The position numbers and the translations under genes were made by a program. Positions 1 through 14,396 of a stretch of 64,000 bases of DNA are shown here, in pieces (the stretch's first letter is position 1; each line of letters begins with the position of its first letter). Below the pieces are notes generated by a model. It ran no database searches, had not been told where the DNA came from, and worked only from the letters and a program-made list of their open reading frames with translations. Source of the stretch: Myxocyprinus asiaticus (Eukaryota > Chordata > Actinopteri > Cypriniformes > Catostomidae); NCBI RefSeq assembly GCF_019703515.2, contig NC_059379.1:25875880-25939879 (forward strand), written 5' to 3'.

Positions 1-1631
1 AAGAAAGGCGGTGGGTTGCGGCCAATCTTGGACCTGCGAGTACTGAACCGGGCTTTACACAGACTCCCGTTCAAGATGCTGACGCAAAGACGCATTTTAG
101 CGAGCGTACAGCATCAAGATTGGTTCGCGGCGGTAGACCTGAAGGATGCGTACTTTCACGTCTCGATCCTTCCTCGACACAGACCCTTCCTGCGGTTCGC
201 ATTCGAGGGTCGGGAGTATCAGTACAAAGTCCTCCCTTTCGCAACCCACCTCCCTTTCGGCCTGTCCCTGTCTCTTCGCGTCTTTACGAAGATCGCAGAG
301 GCTGCCCTTGCCCCGTTAAGGGAGGTAGGCATTCGCATTCTCAACTATCTCGATGACTGGCTAATCTTAGCTCACTCTCGAGACGTGTTATGCGCACACA
401 GGGACCTGGTGCTCTCGCACCTCAGCCGACTAGGGCTTCGGGTCAACTGGGAAAAGAGCAAGCTCCTCCCGGTTCAGAGCATCTCTTTTCTCGGTTTGGA
501 CTCGGTCTCCCTGACGGCGCGCCTTCGAACGAGCGCGCCCAGTCGGTGCTGGCCTGTTTGAAGGCGTTCAAACAGAAAACAGCGGTTCCACTGAAACTTT
601 TTCAGAGGCTCCTGGGGCATATGGCATCCTCGGTGGTGGCCACCCCGCTCGGGTTGATGCATATGAGGCCGCTTCAGCACTGGCTCCAGACTCGAGTCCC
701 GAGGCGGGCATGGCACCATGGGACACACCGCGTGGCCATTACGCCGGTCTGTCACCGTCTTTTCAGCCCTTGGACCGACCTCTCGTTTCTACGAGCAGGT
801 GTTCCCCTAGAACTGGTCTCCAGGTGCGTCGTGGTCACGACAGACGCCTCCAAGACAGGCTGGGGCACTGTTTGAAATGGGCACGCAGCCACCGGCCTCT
901 GGACAGGTCCGTGGCTGCGTTGGCACATCAACTGCCTCGAGTTACTGGCAATTCTGCTCGCCCTGCGGAGGTTCCGGCCGTTGATCCAGGGCAAGCACGT
1001 GCTAGTTTGGACAGACAGCACGGCAGCGGTAGCATATGTCAACCGCCAAGGCAGTCTGCGCTCCCGCTGTATGTCACAACTCGCCCGCCGTCTCCTCCTC
1101 CGGAGTCAGCAGCACCTCAAGTCACTGCGAGCCACTCATATCCCGGGCAACCTCAACGCTACAGCGGACGCGCTGTCATGGCAGGTTCCCCGCAGGGGAG
1201 AGTGGAGACTCCACCCCCAGGTGGTCCAGCTGATTTGGAGTCGATTCGGTCAGGCTCAGGTGGACCTGTTCACCTCCCAAGAATCCTCCCACTGCCCGCT
1301 CTGGTACGCCCTCACTGAGGCTCCTCTCGGCATAGACGCGCTGGCACACAGCTGGCCCCCTGGCATTCGCAAATACGCGTTTCCCCCAGTGAGCCTACTT
1401 GCACAGACACTGTGCAAAGTCAGGGAGGATGAGGAGCAGGTCGTCCTGGTAGCACCCTACTGGCCCACCCACACATGGTTCTTGGACCTCACGCTCCTCG
1501 CGACAGCTCCCCCCTGGCAAATTCCCCTGAGGAAGGACCTTCTTTCTCAGGGACGGGGCACCCTCTGGCACCCGCACCCAGACCTCTGGAATCTCCATGT
1601 CTGGCCCCTGGACGGGACTTGGAAGACCTAG
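1..1631 (+). pseudogene. DIRS reverse transcriptase/RNase H, broken (copy A)
   Basis: The RT starts outside the window. Motif A reads AVDLKDAYFH (about 133-162) and the catalytic box YLDD is at 346-357, followed by WLI as in DIRS-type RTs. The RNase H part shows TDASKTGWG near 840, CLELLAILLA near 934, VWTDSTAAVAY near 1005 and a C-terminal ADALS near 1168, so the D-E-D-D set is present. Breaks: a frame change between about 490 and 560, and a TGA at 873-875 where copy B has a Cys codon. An 18-bp insertion near 241-258 that duplicates the CCTCCCTTTC context is in frame. The 3' end overlaps the YR ORF in another frame, as is typical of DIRS1 elements. It cannot encode a continuous RT. Confidence 0.9.
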
Positions 1632-2635
1632 GTGGCCTACCACCTGTGGTGGTAGACACGATCACTCAGGTTAGGGCCCCCTCTATGAGGCGCCTGTATG
1701 CCTTGAAGTGGTCTCTGTTCGCTAAGTGGTGTTCTTCTCAACACGAAGATCCCCAGAGATGCGCAGTCGGATCAGTGCTTTCCTTCCTGCAGGAGAGGTT
1801 GGAAGGGAGGCTGTCCCCTTCCACCTTGAAGGTGTACGTTGCTGCCATAGCAGCACACCATGACGCAGTTGACGGTAAGTCCTTAGGGAAGCACGACCTG
1901 ATCATCAGGTTCCTAAGAGGCGCTAGGAGGCTGAATCCCTCCAGACCTCACTTCGTTCCCTCATGGGATCTCTCCGTAGTTCTTCAGGGCCTACATAGAG
2001 CCCCCTTTGAGCCTTTGCAGTCAGTCGAGCTTAAGGCACTCTCCCTGAAGACTGCCCTCCTGACTGCACTCACTTCCATCAAGAGGGTAGGTGACCTGCA
2101 AGCGTTCTCTGTCAGCAAAACGTGCCTAGAGTTCGGTCCGGGCTATTCTCACGTGATCCTGAGACCCCGACCGGGCTATGTGCCCAAGGCTTCCACCACT
2201 CCTTTTAGGGACCAGGTGGTGAACCTGCAAGTGCTGCCCCAGGAGGAGGCAGACCCAGCCCTGGTGTTGCTGTGTCCGGTGCGCACTTTGCGCATCTATT
2301 TGGATCGCACGCAGAGCTTTAGACTCTCTGAGCAGCTCTTTGTCTGCTTCGGTGCACAGCGGAAAGGAAGCGCTGTCTCCAAGCAGAGGATCGCCCACTG
2401 GCTCATTGATGCCATATCTATGGCATATCTCGCCCAAGACATGCCGGCCCTGGTAGGGCTACGAGCCCATTCTACCCGTGGTGTAGCGGCTTCTTGGGCC
2501 CTGGCCAGAGGTGCCTCTCTAACAGACATTTGTAGAGCAGTGGGCTGGGCAACACCCAACACCTTTGCAAGGTTCTACAACCTCCGGGTGGAACCGGTTT
2601 CGTCCCAGGTAGTGGCATGCAACACAAGCAGATAA
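1475..2635 (+). CDS. DIRS tyrosine recombinase (copy A, open frame)
   Basis: 386-residue ORF of the lambda-integrase/YR family. It recombines the circular DNA intermediate into the target. Residues roughly 60-150 look like the SAM-like core-binding domain (LYALKWSLFAKWC, LSPSTLKVYV). The catalytic domain has Arg204 in SIKRVGDL, the HxxR box as His332-Ser-Thr-Arg335, Trp358 in the second His/Trp position, and the nucleophile Tyr368 in ARFYNL, so a full set is visible. The start is uncertain: the ATG used lies inside the RT/RNase H ORF, and the overlap of about 157 bp is normal for DIRS elements. It is the only uninterrupted YR among the five copies. Whether it is expressed is unknown. Confidence 0.85.
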   Translation: MVLGPHAPRDSSPLANSPEEGPSFSGTGHPLAPAPRPLESPCLAPGRDLEDLGGLPPVVVDTITQVRAPSMRRLYALKWSLFAKWCSSQHEDPQRCAVGSVLSFLQERLEGRLSPSTLKVYVAAIAAHHDAVDGKSLGKHDLIIRFLRGARRLNPSRPHFVPSWDLSVVLQGLHRAPFEPLQSVELKALSLKTALLTALTSIKRVGDLQAFSVSKTCLEFGPGYSHVILRPRPGYVPKASTTPFRDQVVNLQVLPQEEADPALVLLCPVRTLRIYLDRTQSFRLSEQLFVCFGAQRKGSAVSKQRIAHWLIDAISMAYLAQDMPALVGLRAHSTRGVAASWALARGASLTDICRAVGWATPNTFARFYNLRVEPVSSQVVACNTSR

Positions 2636-3400
2636 GCCCGGGATAGCTGGCAGGGTGTATCACTTGCACATAGCGCCTTCCACCTCCTTTTGAGCTGAAG
2701 ACGTGCGCTGTTAATTCCCAGTAGTGTTCACAAAAGTTGTTCCCTGGTTGACTTCCTCCGAGCCCTGTGGCAGTTAAGTCTTCGGAGAAACTCACTGCCA
2801 GCCCAGTACACGCGCTAGCTAAGAGCCCGGTTCTGGGGTAGGTAATCCGCATGTGGCGGTTCCCTGTAAGTCTAACCCCATACGATCTATATCTTCCGCT
2901 AACTCGTTTCCCTGCTGGCAAACTGTGTCTTCCTTGGGCAGAGCCCCTCTGCCCCAGTCTCCATGTTGTAGTACCTCCTCCCCCATTGGGCAGGATCTAC
3001 CTTGAAGGCTCTCCACATGGTTGGAAAGACCATTTGATGCATTTTTCCACTCAAATATCCCCCCCCCCCCCCACCCCCGGGGTGAGGTGTGGTCTCCGCT
3101 GTGTCCTCCCCTTGGGAGGGACACCCCCCAACTAGACCTGGCGGCCCAGTCGGATAATCCCCCTTCTTTTTTTAGGGAGTGGAAAAAGAGAAGGGGAAAA
3201 GAGGCCACAACTGGGTTAAGCCCGTCTCTATCTTTGGGTAGTCGACTTGTCCCCAAAAAGGGCCGTTCGACACTCATAACCGTGTTGGGGGAGGTTACGT
3301 GTCGACCTGGTGTGCTGGCTCTGAGGCACACAGCAAGTCTGCCCACCACACACCGCCAGTTCACGTAACACAGTTCAGCCTTGTGGCGTTTTGTATAGGG
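2636..3400 (+). other. DIRS copy A 3' non-coding region
   Basis: No gene. GC-rich sequence conserved with the same region of copies B-E, including a C-run at 3060-3078 and a stem-like stretch (CCCCCTTC...TTTT followed by AAAAAGAGAAGGGG near 3158-3200). In every copy it separates the YR ORF from the ICR. Confidence 0.75.
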
Positions 3401-3507
3401 ACCCCTAGTGTCACTACATCGACACCAACGTCGAGTGAGTGACAGATAGGGAACGTCATGGTTACTGGTGTAACCTCCGTTCCCTGATGGAGGGAACGAG
3501 ACGTTGG
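3401..3507 (+). repeat. DIRS internal complementary region (copy A)
   Basis: The first half (3401-3454) is the reverse complement of the left outer end known from copies C-E (GTTCCCTATCTGTCACTCAC...). The second half (3455-3507) is the reverse complement of this copy's own right outer end. The 50 bp at 3458-3507 match 3731-3780 perfectly in inverted orientation. In DIRS1 biology the ICR templates restoration of the ends and circle formation. Confidence 0.9.
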
Positions 3508-3534
3508 TCCCTCCTGCCACAACGCTGAACTACC

Positions 3535-3786
3535 TGCTGAAATGGCCGGACCTTATATCGGCTCCTCAGCATAAAACCTTAATGAGTGGTTGCGTACCAG
3601 CTCCTTTTATACCCGTATGTGTCGGGGGAGTGGCATGCAAATACCACTCGCCAATTTTCATTGGCCTTTTATCAAAGACCAGAGGTGTCTCGGGCTCCCA
3701 AGAGTGACCCCTAGTGTCACTACATCGACACCAACGTCTCGTTCCCTCCATCAGGGAACGGAGGTTACACCAGTAACCATAACGTT
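3535..3786 (-). repeat. DIRS right inverted terminal repeat (copy A)
   Basis: Inverted counterpart of the left ITR. On the - strand it carries the same CCAAT (GGCCAATGAAAATTGG), TATA-like (GGTATAAAAGGAGC) and GTATGCAACCACTCAT-type blocks as the left ITRs of C and E. It ends at the putative crossover triplet GTT (3784-3786) with no target duplication visible. Confidence 0.85.
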
Positions 3787-7764
<3,978 letters not shown>

Positions 7765-8570
7765 CGGATAAAGACGTGGATGACTACTATAGCAGGAAGA
7801 GGCATATTCCAGACCTTACGGCTCGAGGAACCCTTCCCTTGCACATGATAAAGATGAACCAGGAGTCCCAGAGCAGTCAGCAGGTCCAGCAACAGCAGCA
7901 ACAACCGCCCCGCCAACATCCCCGCAGAGTTCAGAGAGCCATGTCCCAGGACCGCGTGCTGTCCCCTGAGCACAGCCATGCACAAGACTATGCCATGTCC
8001 TCCTACGGCATGTCCCCTTATGGGGGACGCATCCTCTCTGACGAGCAGCTCCTCTCTGCCGAGCGCCTACGCTCCCACGAACGGCTTGGCTCCCAAGACC
8101 GCCTCCACTCGCAAGACCGCCACTATTCCCAGGACCGCATCCACACGCAGGACCGCTTGATATCACAGGAACGCCACCATTCTCAGGAACGCATTCATTC
8201 CCAAGACCGCCTCTACTCGCAAGACCGCCTGCACTCCCAGGATCCGCTCATCTCTCCCGACAAGATGATGTCCATCAAGCGCTCCGGGTTCTGCAGCGAA
8301 AAGTCCATGTCCAGAGCCATGTCCAACACAGATGTGTTCATGCCTACCACGCCCATCCTGGATCGGTACAAGATGACAAAAATGCACTCCCATCCCAGTG
8401 CCTCAAACAGCATCACACAGAACATTTTAACCATGAACCAGACAGCCTCCAAGAGGCATGCTTTCGCCTCGCGTCGTACGCAGACTGTGGAGCAGCTCCA
8501 CTATGTTCCACAGCAACAGCAACATCATCATCATTACCGTACAGGGAGCAAGACCGAAGTAACTGTTTAA
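7765..8570 (+). CDS. shisa6: shisa6 terminal coding exon, PDZ-ligand tail
   Basis: Codes the last 267 residues of the cytoplasmic tail and the stop TAA at 8568-8570. Seen in order: DKDVDDYYSRKRHIPDL and ARGTLPL (conserved Shisa6 segment), a Gln-rich run (QQVQQQQQQ), RAMSQDRVLSPEH, an array of hexapeptides of the SQDRxx type (8055-8252), SMSRAMSNTDVF, LDRYKMTKMHSHPSASN, KRHAFASRRTQTVEQLHY, a His run, and the C-terminal EVTV, a class I PDZ ligand of the kind that anchors Shisa6 to PSD-95. The exon is intact and joins the previous one in frame. The oddity is the long hexapeptide array, which is much shorter in the mammalian protein as I recall it. Identity is secure. Confidence 0.96.
8055..8252 (+). 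repeat. shisa6: coding minisatellite, 11 x 18 bp in shisa6
   Basis: Eleven consecutive 18-bp units coding hexapeptides: SAERLR, SHERLG, SQDRLH, SQDRHY, SQDRIH, TQDRLI, SQERHH, SQERIH, SQDRLY, SQDRLH, SQDPLI. The unit is kept exactly in frame, and substitutions between units are largely conservative (D/E, S/T, L/I). Confidence 0.93.
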
Positions 8571-9302
8571 CTAATCAGAAGCCTCCAAGAACAATTGAAC
8601 CATAAACCCAAGCTACAACAGCAGTGTAAAAGAGCCGTCTCAGATACAATCCTTTTCTGGAGCTCTTCAGTAACTGACCCAGCACCAGCTACTCTATTGT
8701 AATTACAGAGTCAATTCTGTGTGCATACCAATTCATTTATATGTGTTTGTAGATCACAAAAAAGGATGGACACATAGGGAACACTTGTCAGATTCTGCAT
8801 TCATAAGGGCTTTGCATGGTGACTCACAAAGACCGACAAACGACAGTCAGAAGATGTGAAAGAACGGTATGGACATGGAACAGAACTGTATACATTTATA
8901 TACATATATAAATACAAATACTGTTTGTACTTCCAGTCCTAGTCAATAGCTTTAGAAGTTCTTCTAATGTTCGCAGTTCTATTGATGCCTCTACAAAAAA
9001 TTTCCATTTCAATAATGAAGTGGTTTTGTGGGTTAAAAAAGCACAAACAAGTAACAGTTGCGTTTCGTTCTGTTTTGTTCATTTGTTTGGTTGGTGATGG
9101 CTAGCACATATCAGTTTGTTTTTAAATTAATGGCCAATTATTTTGCATAGATGATTGTAAATAAGCTCTTTAGCCACAGTAAATGGACAAGTCTGTTCTG
9201 GTCGGCACTTTTATTATTGTAGTTTGATTTTTAGCAATTCAATAGTTAGGATTTATAGTTGACCCACTAACCCAGTGTTGGACCATTTAAATTAATATGA
9301 TA

Positions 9303-9308
9303 CTGTGT

Positions 9309-9349
<41 letters not shown>

Positions 9350-9677
9350 CATGTGTGTGTATGTGTGTGTGTGTGTGTGTGGGTAGGTTAGGGTGGTTTA
9401 CGAGGACATTATTTTAGGTTACAAACTGGCAATTACAAGGGTATTATGCTATAAATATGGTTTATGAGGACATTTCTAGTGTCCTCATAATTCAAATCGC
9501 TTAAAAACCATGTTAAACTATGTTTTTTTGAAAATGTAAAAATGCAAAAAAATTTTTTTGAGGGCTGGGTTTAGGGTTAGGGTTAGGGGAAAGAATCTAT
9601 AGTTCGTACAGTATAAAATTTAGAAAATCTATAAAATCATTATGTCTATGGAGAGTCCTCATAAGGATAGCTGCACC

Positions 9678-9721
<44 letters not shown>
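9303..9721 (+). repeat. (TG)n-flanked dispersed element in shisa6 3' UTR
   Basis: A TG/GT microsatellite (9303-9381) and a (GT)20-type run (9681-9721) flank about 300 bp whose edges are inverted to each other (TACGAGGACA near 9400 against GTCCTCATAAGG near 9655). Inside is a short telomere-like stretch, GGTTTAGGGTTAGGGTTAGG, at about 9567-9586. It looks like a small non-autonomous fish transposon that carries its own microsatellites. Confidence 0.6.
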
Positions 9722-9722
<1 letters not shown>

Positions 9723-9861
9723 CTTTTCAAATGTGTTTTTAGAAAGAGATCTGGCCAAATGTTGTTGAAAAAAATTACAAAACTGTTGATATCTGGCTGT
9801 AGACTGTGTTGCAGTGACTCACAAGACAAATGAGTATATTATGCTTGTTGTAGTAGCTTCA

Positions 9862-9944
9862 AATAAACATCCTTATTTTTCTAAACATTAAAACTCATGT
9901 GGAAAGGTATATGTGCCTCAAACTACATTAAACTTTGAAATAAA
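9862..9944 (+). promoter_or_regulatory. shisa6: polyadenylation signals for shisa6
   Basis: Two AATAAA hexamers at 9862-9867 and 9939-9944, the second followed by a T-rich stretch (9947-9970). They are the first canonical signals after the stop codon. Confidence 0.6.
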
Positions 9945-9960
9945 GTTTTTTATTTATTTA

Positions 9961-12437
9961 TTTTTTTTTTTCACAAAAAATATATTTGTCATATGATTTA
10001 TCGCCTGACCTTTGTCAAACATGATAATTTTCCACCCTCATACTGACCCTCGGTCAGAAACGGCCAGTTTTGGTGCTGCTTCTCCTTTAAGATTTGACAG
10101 TAAACACCCACTGTTATGATTGGCTCTCTTTTCTTGACTGACCTGCTCGATTCTTGCCAACTTACTGCTAACTGCTACTGGGCAGGGCTACAGAAGTGAT
10201 AAGGTAAAGCAGTCATTGATGTCTTGATGTGTTGTTGTTGAGGCGATCAGATGCAAACGTCTTCCACATTATGACATCACAATGTGGAGGAAGTAGAGAA
10301 CGATTCGTTTTGGAAGCTTGGTTTCAACAAATGCTATTTTTGCAGTGAGGAGGACGTTTTGAGTTCTGAAACTTACAGTATGTTTTTATAGTACAATGAC
10401 CTCTTAATGTCAAAAGATCAAGGAAAATGTTATTCCTAATGTCATGATTCATTTAAAGATCTTCAATAAACACTCCATGATATACTGTACTATAGCATTT
10501 TAAGCCATCTTTATACTGCAAAGGTGGCACAGAAGCTGCATCTAAAGTAGAATTTAGTTGTATTTACACAGACATTTTAATGCTGCTCAGAGCAGGGATA
10601 CATGCATTTACACAGCAGATACGATTGTATCAATAATGTTATGAGATTGAGATTATTTTTTTAAATATATATTTATGAATAAAGAAATATGTAATGAATG
10701 AAAATTAATATTAAGTTATACTTTTAAATATTTAACTAAATTCTGAAATATGTGCTCTATCATAACAACTAAAAAAGTTTAATGCTGCATTTTAACTTTC
10801 TTAACACTTGTTTGAGAGGGGAAAAAAATGTAATTACATTACACAGAAAAATCAGAGCAGCAGGACAAATTGTCATGTCTTCCCAGTAGAGCTTTCATGC
10901 AGAGAAATTAAAGGCCAGTGTATCTGAAAACTCACCAACCAAAATATGTTTCAGCAACTTTTTCAATTTTTTGGACATAATTAATACCTGCTGCTTGCAT
11001 ATCAGCCAGCGCTGCCACAACCTTCTTTAAATTCACTGAACTTCAGAGGTGAAAATCCAGTTCTCACACAAACAAAGCCTTTTGCATTTACATTCCTTGT
11101 TTGCTAGAGCTTTAGGGGTGAGACAGACTCATATCTCAGTTTCTACACCCCCACCCCCCCCCCCCCCCCCCCCCCCCCATACAAACACACTTCTTCCCTA
11201 TCAGCATTTAGATGAAAATATGACACTTAAATTAAATGGAGCCTGTGTAGCAGATTGGTTCAAGTTCTGGTAGGAAAACCACAAGCATGAGTCGAGCTAA
11301 AGCTTTCACTGTGTGCAAATGGCTGCTGAATAAAACATTTGTCCCATATAAAATAATGAAAAGCTCTCTAGGTCTGAGAGCAATATCTTGCTCAGCCAAT
11401 ACGCAATGTTTCGTGTTGAAAATTTTATCCTGCCCAGGTTGAGGTACAAGGAAAGCTCTCTGCAGGAATTTGGAACATAATTCATTTATTATTTACTGGC
11501 TGCCTGTCAGAGTTCCCGAATGCAAAGACAAGAGATTTTTATCTATGGTAGCCTGAAAATTGGTTCTTGAAAAATGCATTTTTTTTTTTTTTTTTTAAAT
11601 GGACAGTTTAGCTTTTGCTGGATCAGTTCTGCCTGTTTAATACACTGAAAATACACTGACTTTCGTCATTTACTTGAAGACTTTCATGGGTTAAAAGTGC
11701 TATATAAATCATCATAATCTACAGGATACATCTGAATAATATAGGCAATGCTGCATTTCTAAAGCTTTAATAGAAACAACAGAAGTGGCTCTAAGCAGTT
11801 CCATTAAGTTTAGAGTTTTCTCTTGTCTCAAATTACCATATTTCAGTGAAGGAATGCTACAATCCTCTGGAAATTAGCATACAGCCTGCTTTAATATTAC
11901 ATATACTGCACCATCGCCGGCTCTCACATAAGTCATTTCTCAAGACTGACCTGTAGCCTAGCAACCAACATTTCCCAAGGAAAATGATTAAAGCTACCTT
12001 CTTTACATTTTGAGCAGGAGCCTTTGATAGATTTCTGCCTTAGCCTGACACTTTGCCCAATGAATGTACCCTGCAGCACAAACATCTAACATGCGATGTA
12101 AAATATTAATTGTCAGCCTGCATTTGGCCTTTAGAAATTTTAATGGTGACTGCAGAAATAAAGGTGTGAAAACAGATGAGAGCTTCACGAGTATGGGCTG
12201 AGGTGTGGATCTGTGACAAGAGGATTGCAATGTGTGTAAATATTTGGTTTAATGTTGAAGGCATACATGACCAGGCAGAGGATTTACCTACAGACTCTGA
12301 TTATTGTGTTACTGTACCTGAGGATTTGAATACTATTGTTTCCTATGATGGCATAAACTTCCTCCTAAGTAGACTACATTTAATGATTTTTATTATTTAA
12401 GAAATGCACATAACATATCAAACACTTGTTAGAAACT
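9961..12437. other. intergenic DNA between shisa6 and dnah9 3' ends
   Basis: No gene recognised. Contains a dispersed repeat copy at about 10195-10455 (related to 23763-24016), a C-run at 11154-11178 and a T-run at 11579-11596. The small ORFs have no recognisable similarity. Confidence 0.6.
10195..10455 (+). repeat. dispersed repeat, member 1 of a pair
   Basis: Shares ordered blocks with 23763-24016: TGTTGTTG..GAGGCG, TGACATCACAA, AGTAGAGAA, TTTTGAGTTCTGAAA and CACAGTATGTTTTTATA-like blocks, and an end in TCATG...TTTAAA. The family is unidentified, probably a non-autonomous DNA element. Confidence 0.55.
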
Positions 12438-12439
12438 TA

Positions 12440-13040
12440 CACTACCAGTCAAAACTTTTGAAACACGACTGAAATGTTTCTCATGATCTTAAAAATCTTT
12501 TTATCTGAAGGCGTATGCTTAAATGTTTGAATTTAGTTTTGTAGACAAAAATATAATTGTGCCACCATATTAATTTATTTCATTATAAAACTAAAATGTA
12601 ATAAAAAAAATAAAAATAAAAAAAAACGTTTTTGAAATTGATGACTTGGACCAAATAATAAAGAAAAGCAGCCAATAAGTGCCCAACATAGATGGGAACT
12701 CCTTCAATACTGTTTTAAAAGCATCCCAGCGTGATACCTCAAGAAGTTGGTGAGAAAATGTCAAGAGTACATGTCTGCAAATTCTAGGCAAAGGGTGACT
12801 ACTTTGAAGATGCTAAAATATAACAGAGTTTTGATTTATTTTGGATTTTGTTTAGTGACAACTTAATTCCCATAGTTCCATTTATGTTATTCCATAGTTT
12901 TGATGACTTTACTATTATTCTAAAATGTAATAATAATAATAATAATAATAAAAATAAAAATAAAAATAAAAATAAAAATAAAAACAAAAATAAATATTAT
13001 AAAGAATGAATAAGTGTTTCAAAACTTTTGACAAGTAGTG
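12440..13040. mobile_element. Tc1/mariner-type MITE
   Basis: 601 bp with terminal inverted repeats of about 27 bp (CACTACCAGTCAAAACTTTT on the left; the right end is its complement with few changes) and TA dinucleotides on both sides (12438-12439 and 13041-13042), the Tc1/mariner target duplication. Internal (TAA)n and (AAAAT)n runs are at 12928-12982. No transposase ORF is present. Confidence 0.85.
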
Positions 13041-13292
13041 TATCTCCAAATATTTACAGGATTTTCAAAGCATATTCCATGTATTGCCTGAGAATCAAAC
13101 CTTGGTGTTGCTAATGCTAGTGCAATCTAACTTCATTTTTTGAACACAAGATTACTTTATTTAATTGTTAACTTGTTTTCGAACATTAAATCGTTCAAAA
13201 AGACTTTCTTTTTAATCAAACTTAGAACTTGTATTGCTTGTGAGCAAGACTAAAAACATGAAAAACAGAATAAAATCAGATATCAGCAAAAA

Positions 13293-13321
13293 CAAAAAAA
13301 AAAAAAAAAAAAAAAAAAAAA
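13293..13321 (+). repeat. poly-A run
   Basis: Uninterrupted run of about 29 A, possibly a retroposon tail, although no body was recognised upstream. Confidence 0.9.
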
Positions 13322-13830
13322 CACTAGTGGAACCAAAAAGATAATAGAAATTGACATACTCAGGTGAACTCTTTAAAACTGATTTGACAGCAGTCCTGAC
13401 ACTGTATTATGAGCTGTATGGTGACCAACATGATTAATTGCTTTCACCAGTTTGCCATTAATTTAATCATAGACAGCTGCCAATGTCTCTGAACACACAC
13501 AAACTTGTTGATTTGGCTTCAGAGTCCAGCACCTCTGGATCACATTCTATCTCTTGTGTGACATTATTATCTCCCAAATGAATACCCAAAATTAATACAA
13601 AAGCAATTTGAGAAAAAAAATTAAAAAAAATAAAATAAATCTTATTTTCTTTTATAATAGTTTCAAAATAAACCAAAAAAGATTAGATCAGGATCTGATG
13701 AAAAAATAAGCTTCTGCAATAGATAGTTGGCAGCATTATTACTCTATTTTGAAATCATTACCATGATGACTTGGTCTACTGTATAAGAGTGCTTGCAAGG
13801 CAGCACTTACATTTAAAGACTGTTCCACAT

Positions 13831-14396
13831 TTAAAGAAATACTCCGGTTCAATACAAGTTAAGCTCAATCGACAACATTTGTGGCAGAATGTTGATTACC
13901 ACAAATATAAATTTAGACTTGTCCCTCCTTTTCTTAAAAAAAAAAAAAAAAAGCACAAATCTAGGTAACAGTGAAGCATTTAAAATGGAAGTGAATATCG
14001 CCAATCCGTAAACGTTAAAACACTCACTTTTTCAAAAGTATAGCCACAAGACATCAACAGTATGCAAGTAAACATGATTTTAGAGTAATAAAATCACTTA
14101 CTAACCTTTTCTGTGTTAAGTTATAGCCAGTTTTACAACTTTGTTGCAATGACAATGTAATGCCAACAAACACTAAAACAACTGTAAAAATGACAAATTA
14201 AACAACTTTACAGCTCAACACATGTATGAGTTTTAACAGTAGAATACATGGAACTGCTTTTATAAAATTAGAAGCTTCACATTTCTGCCTTTAAACCCTC
14301 CAAAAATTCCTCCTATTCACTTCCATTGTAAGTGCCTCACTGTAACCTAGATTTTTGCTTTTTCTAAAGAAAAGGAAGGACGAGTCTTACAAACAT
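13831..14396 (+). mobile_element. foldback MITE, copy 1
   Basis: Starts TTAAAGAAATACTCCGGTTC and is collinear over some 550 bp with 42241-42842 (shared blocks: GCTCAATCGAC, CTTGTCCCTCCTTTTCT, AATGGAAGTGAA, AACATGATTTTAG, AACAACTTTACAGCTCAA). The other copy has an inverted right terminus; this one appears cut short on the right. No coding capacity. Confidence 0.7.

Larger units (their letters stand above)
1..3786 (+). mobile_element. DIRS1-like retrotransposon, copy A (left part outside window)
   Basis: Tyrosine-recombinase (YR) retrotransposon whose left end and ORF1 lie before the window. Seen in order: RT palm with the YLDD box, RNase H, overlapping YR ORF, a 3' non-coding stretch, an internal complementary region (ICR), and the right terminal repeat ending ...GTAACCATAACGTT at 3786. 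DIRS elements replicate through a circle integrated by a YR and make no target duplication. The ICR made of both ends' complements, the YR and the absence of an integrase identify the class. The copy sits in a shisa6 intron in sense orientation. The RT/RNase H reading frame is broken and the YR frame is open. Confidence 0.93.
8571..9960 (+). other. shisa6: shisa6 3' untranslated region (inferred extent)
   Basis: No ORF of interest follows the stop. The first canonical polyadenylation signals in the sense strand are at 9862-9867 and 9939-9944, so the 3' UTR is probably about 1.3-1.4 kb. It contains a (TG)n-bounded dispersed repeat at 9303-9721. The extent is inferred from the signals only. Confidence 0.6.

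Noticed and set aside
3458..3780. The perfect 50-bp inverted repeat as an independent hairpin MITE
   Set aside because: It is fully explained as the DIRS ICR and right terminus, and the same pair occurs at the corresponding place in copies B-E.
7816..8452. Long - strand ORFs opposite the shisa6 terminal exon
   Set aside because: Shadows of the repetitive coding minisatellite in other frames; the + strand reading matches Shisa6.
9565..9590. Interstitial telomere sequence
   Set aside because: Only about three TTAGGG-like units inside a dispersed repeat.
11049..11273. 74-codon Pro-rich ORF
   Set aside because: The proline stretch is simply the poly-C run at 11154-11178.
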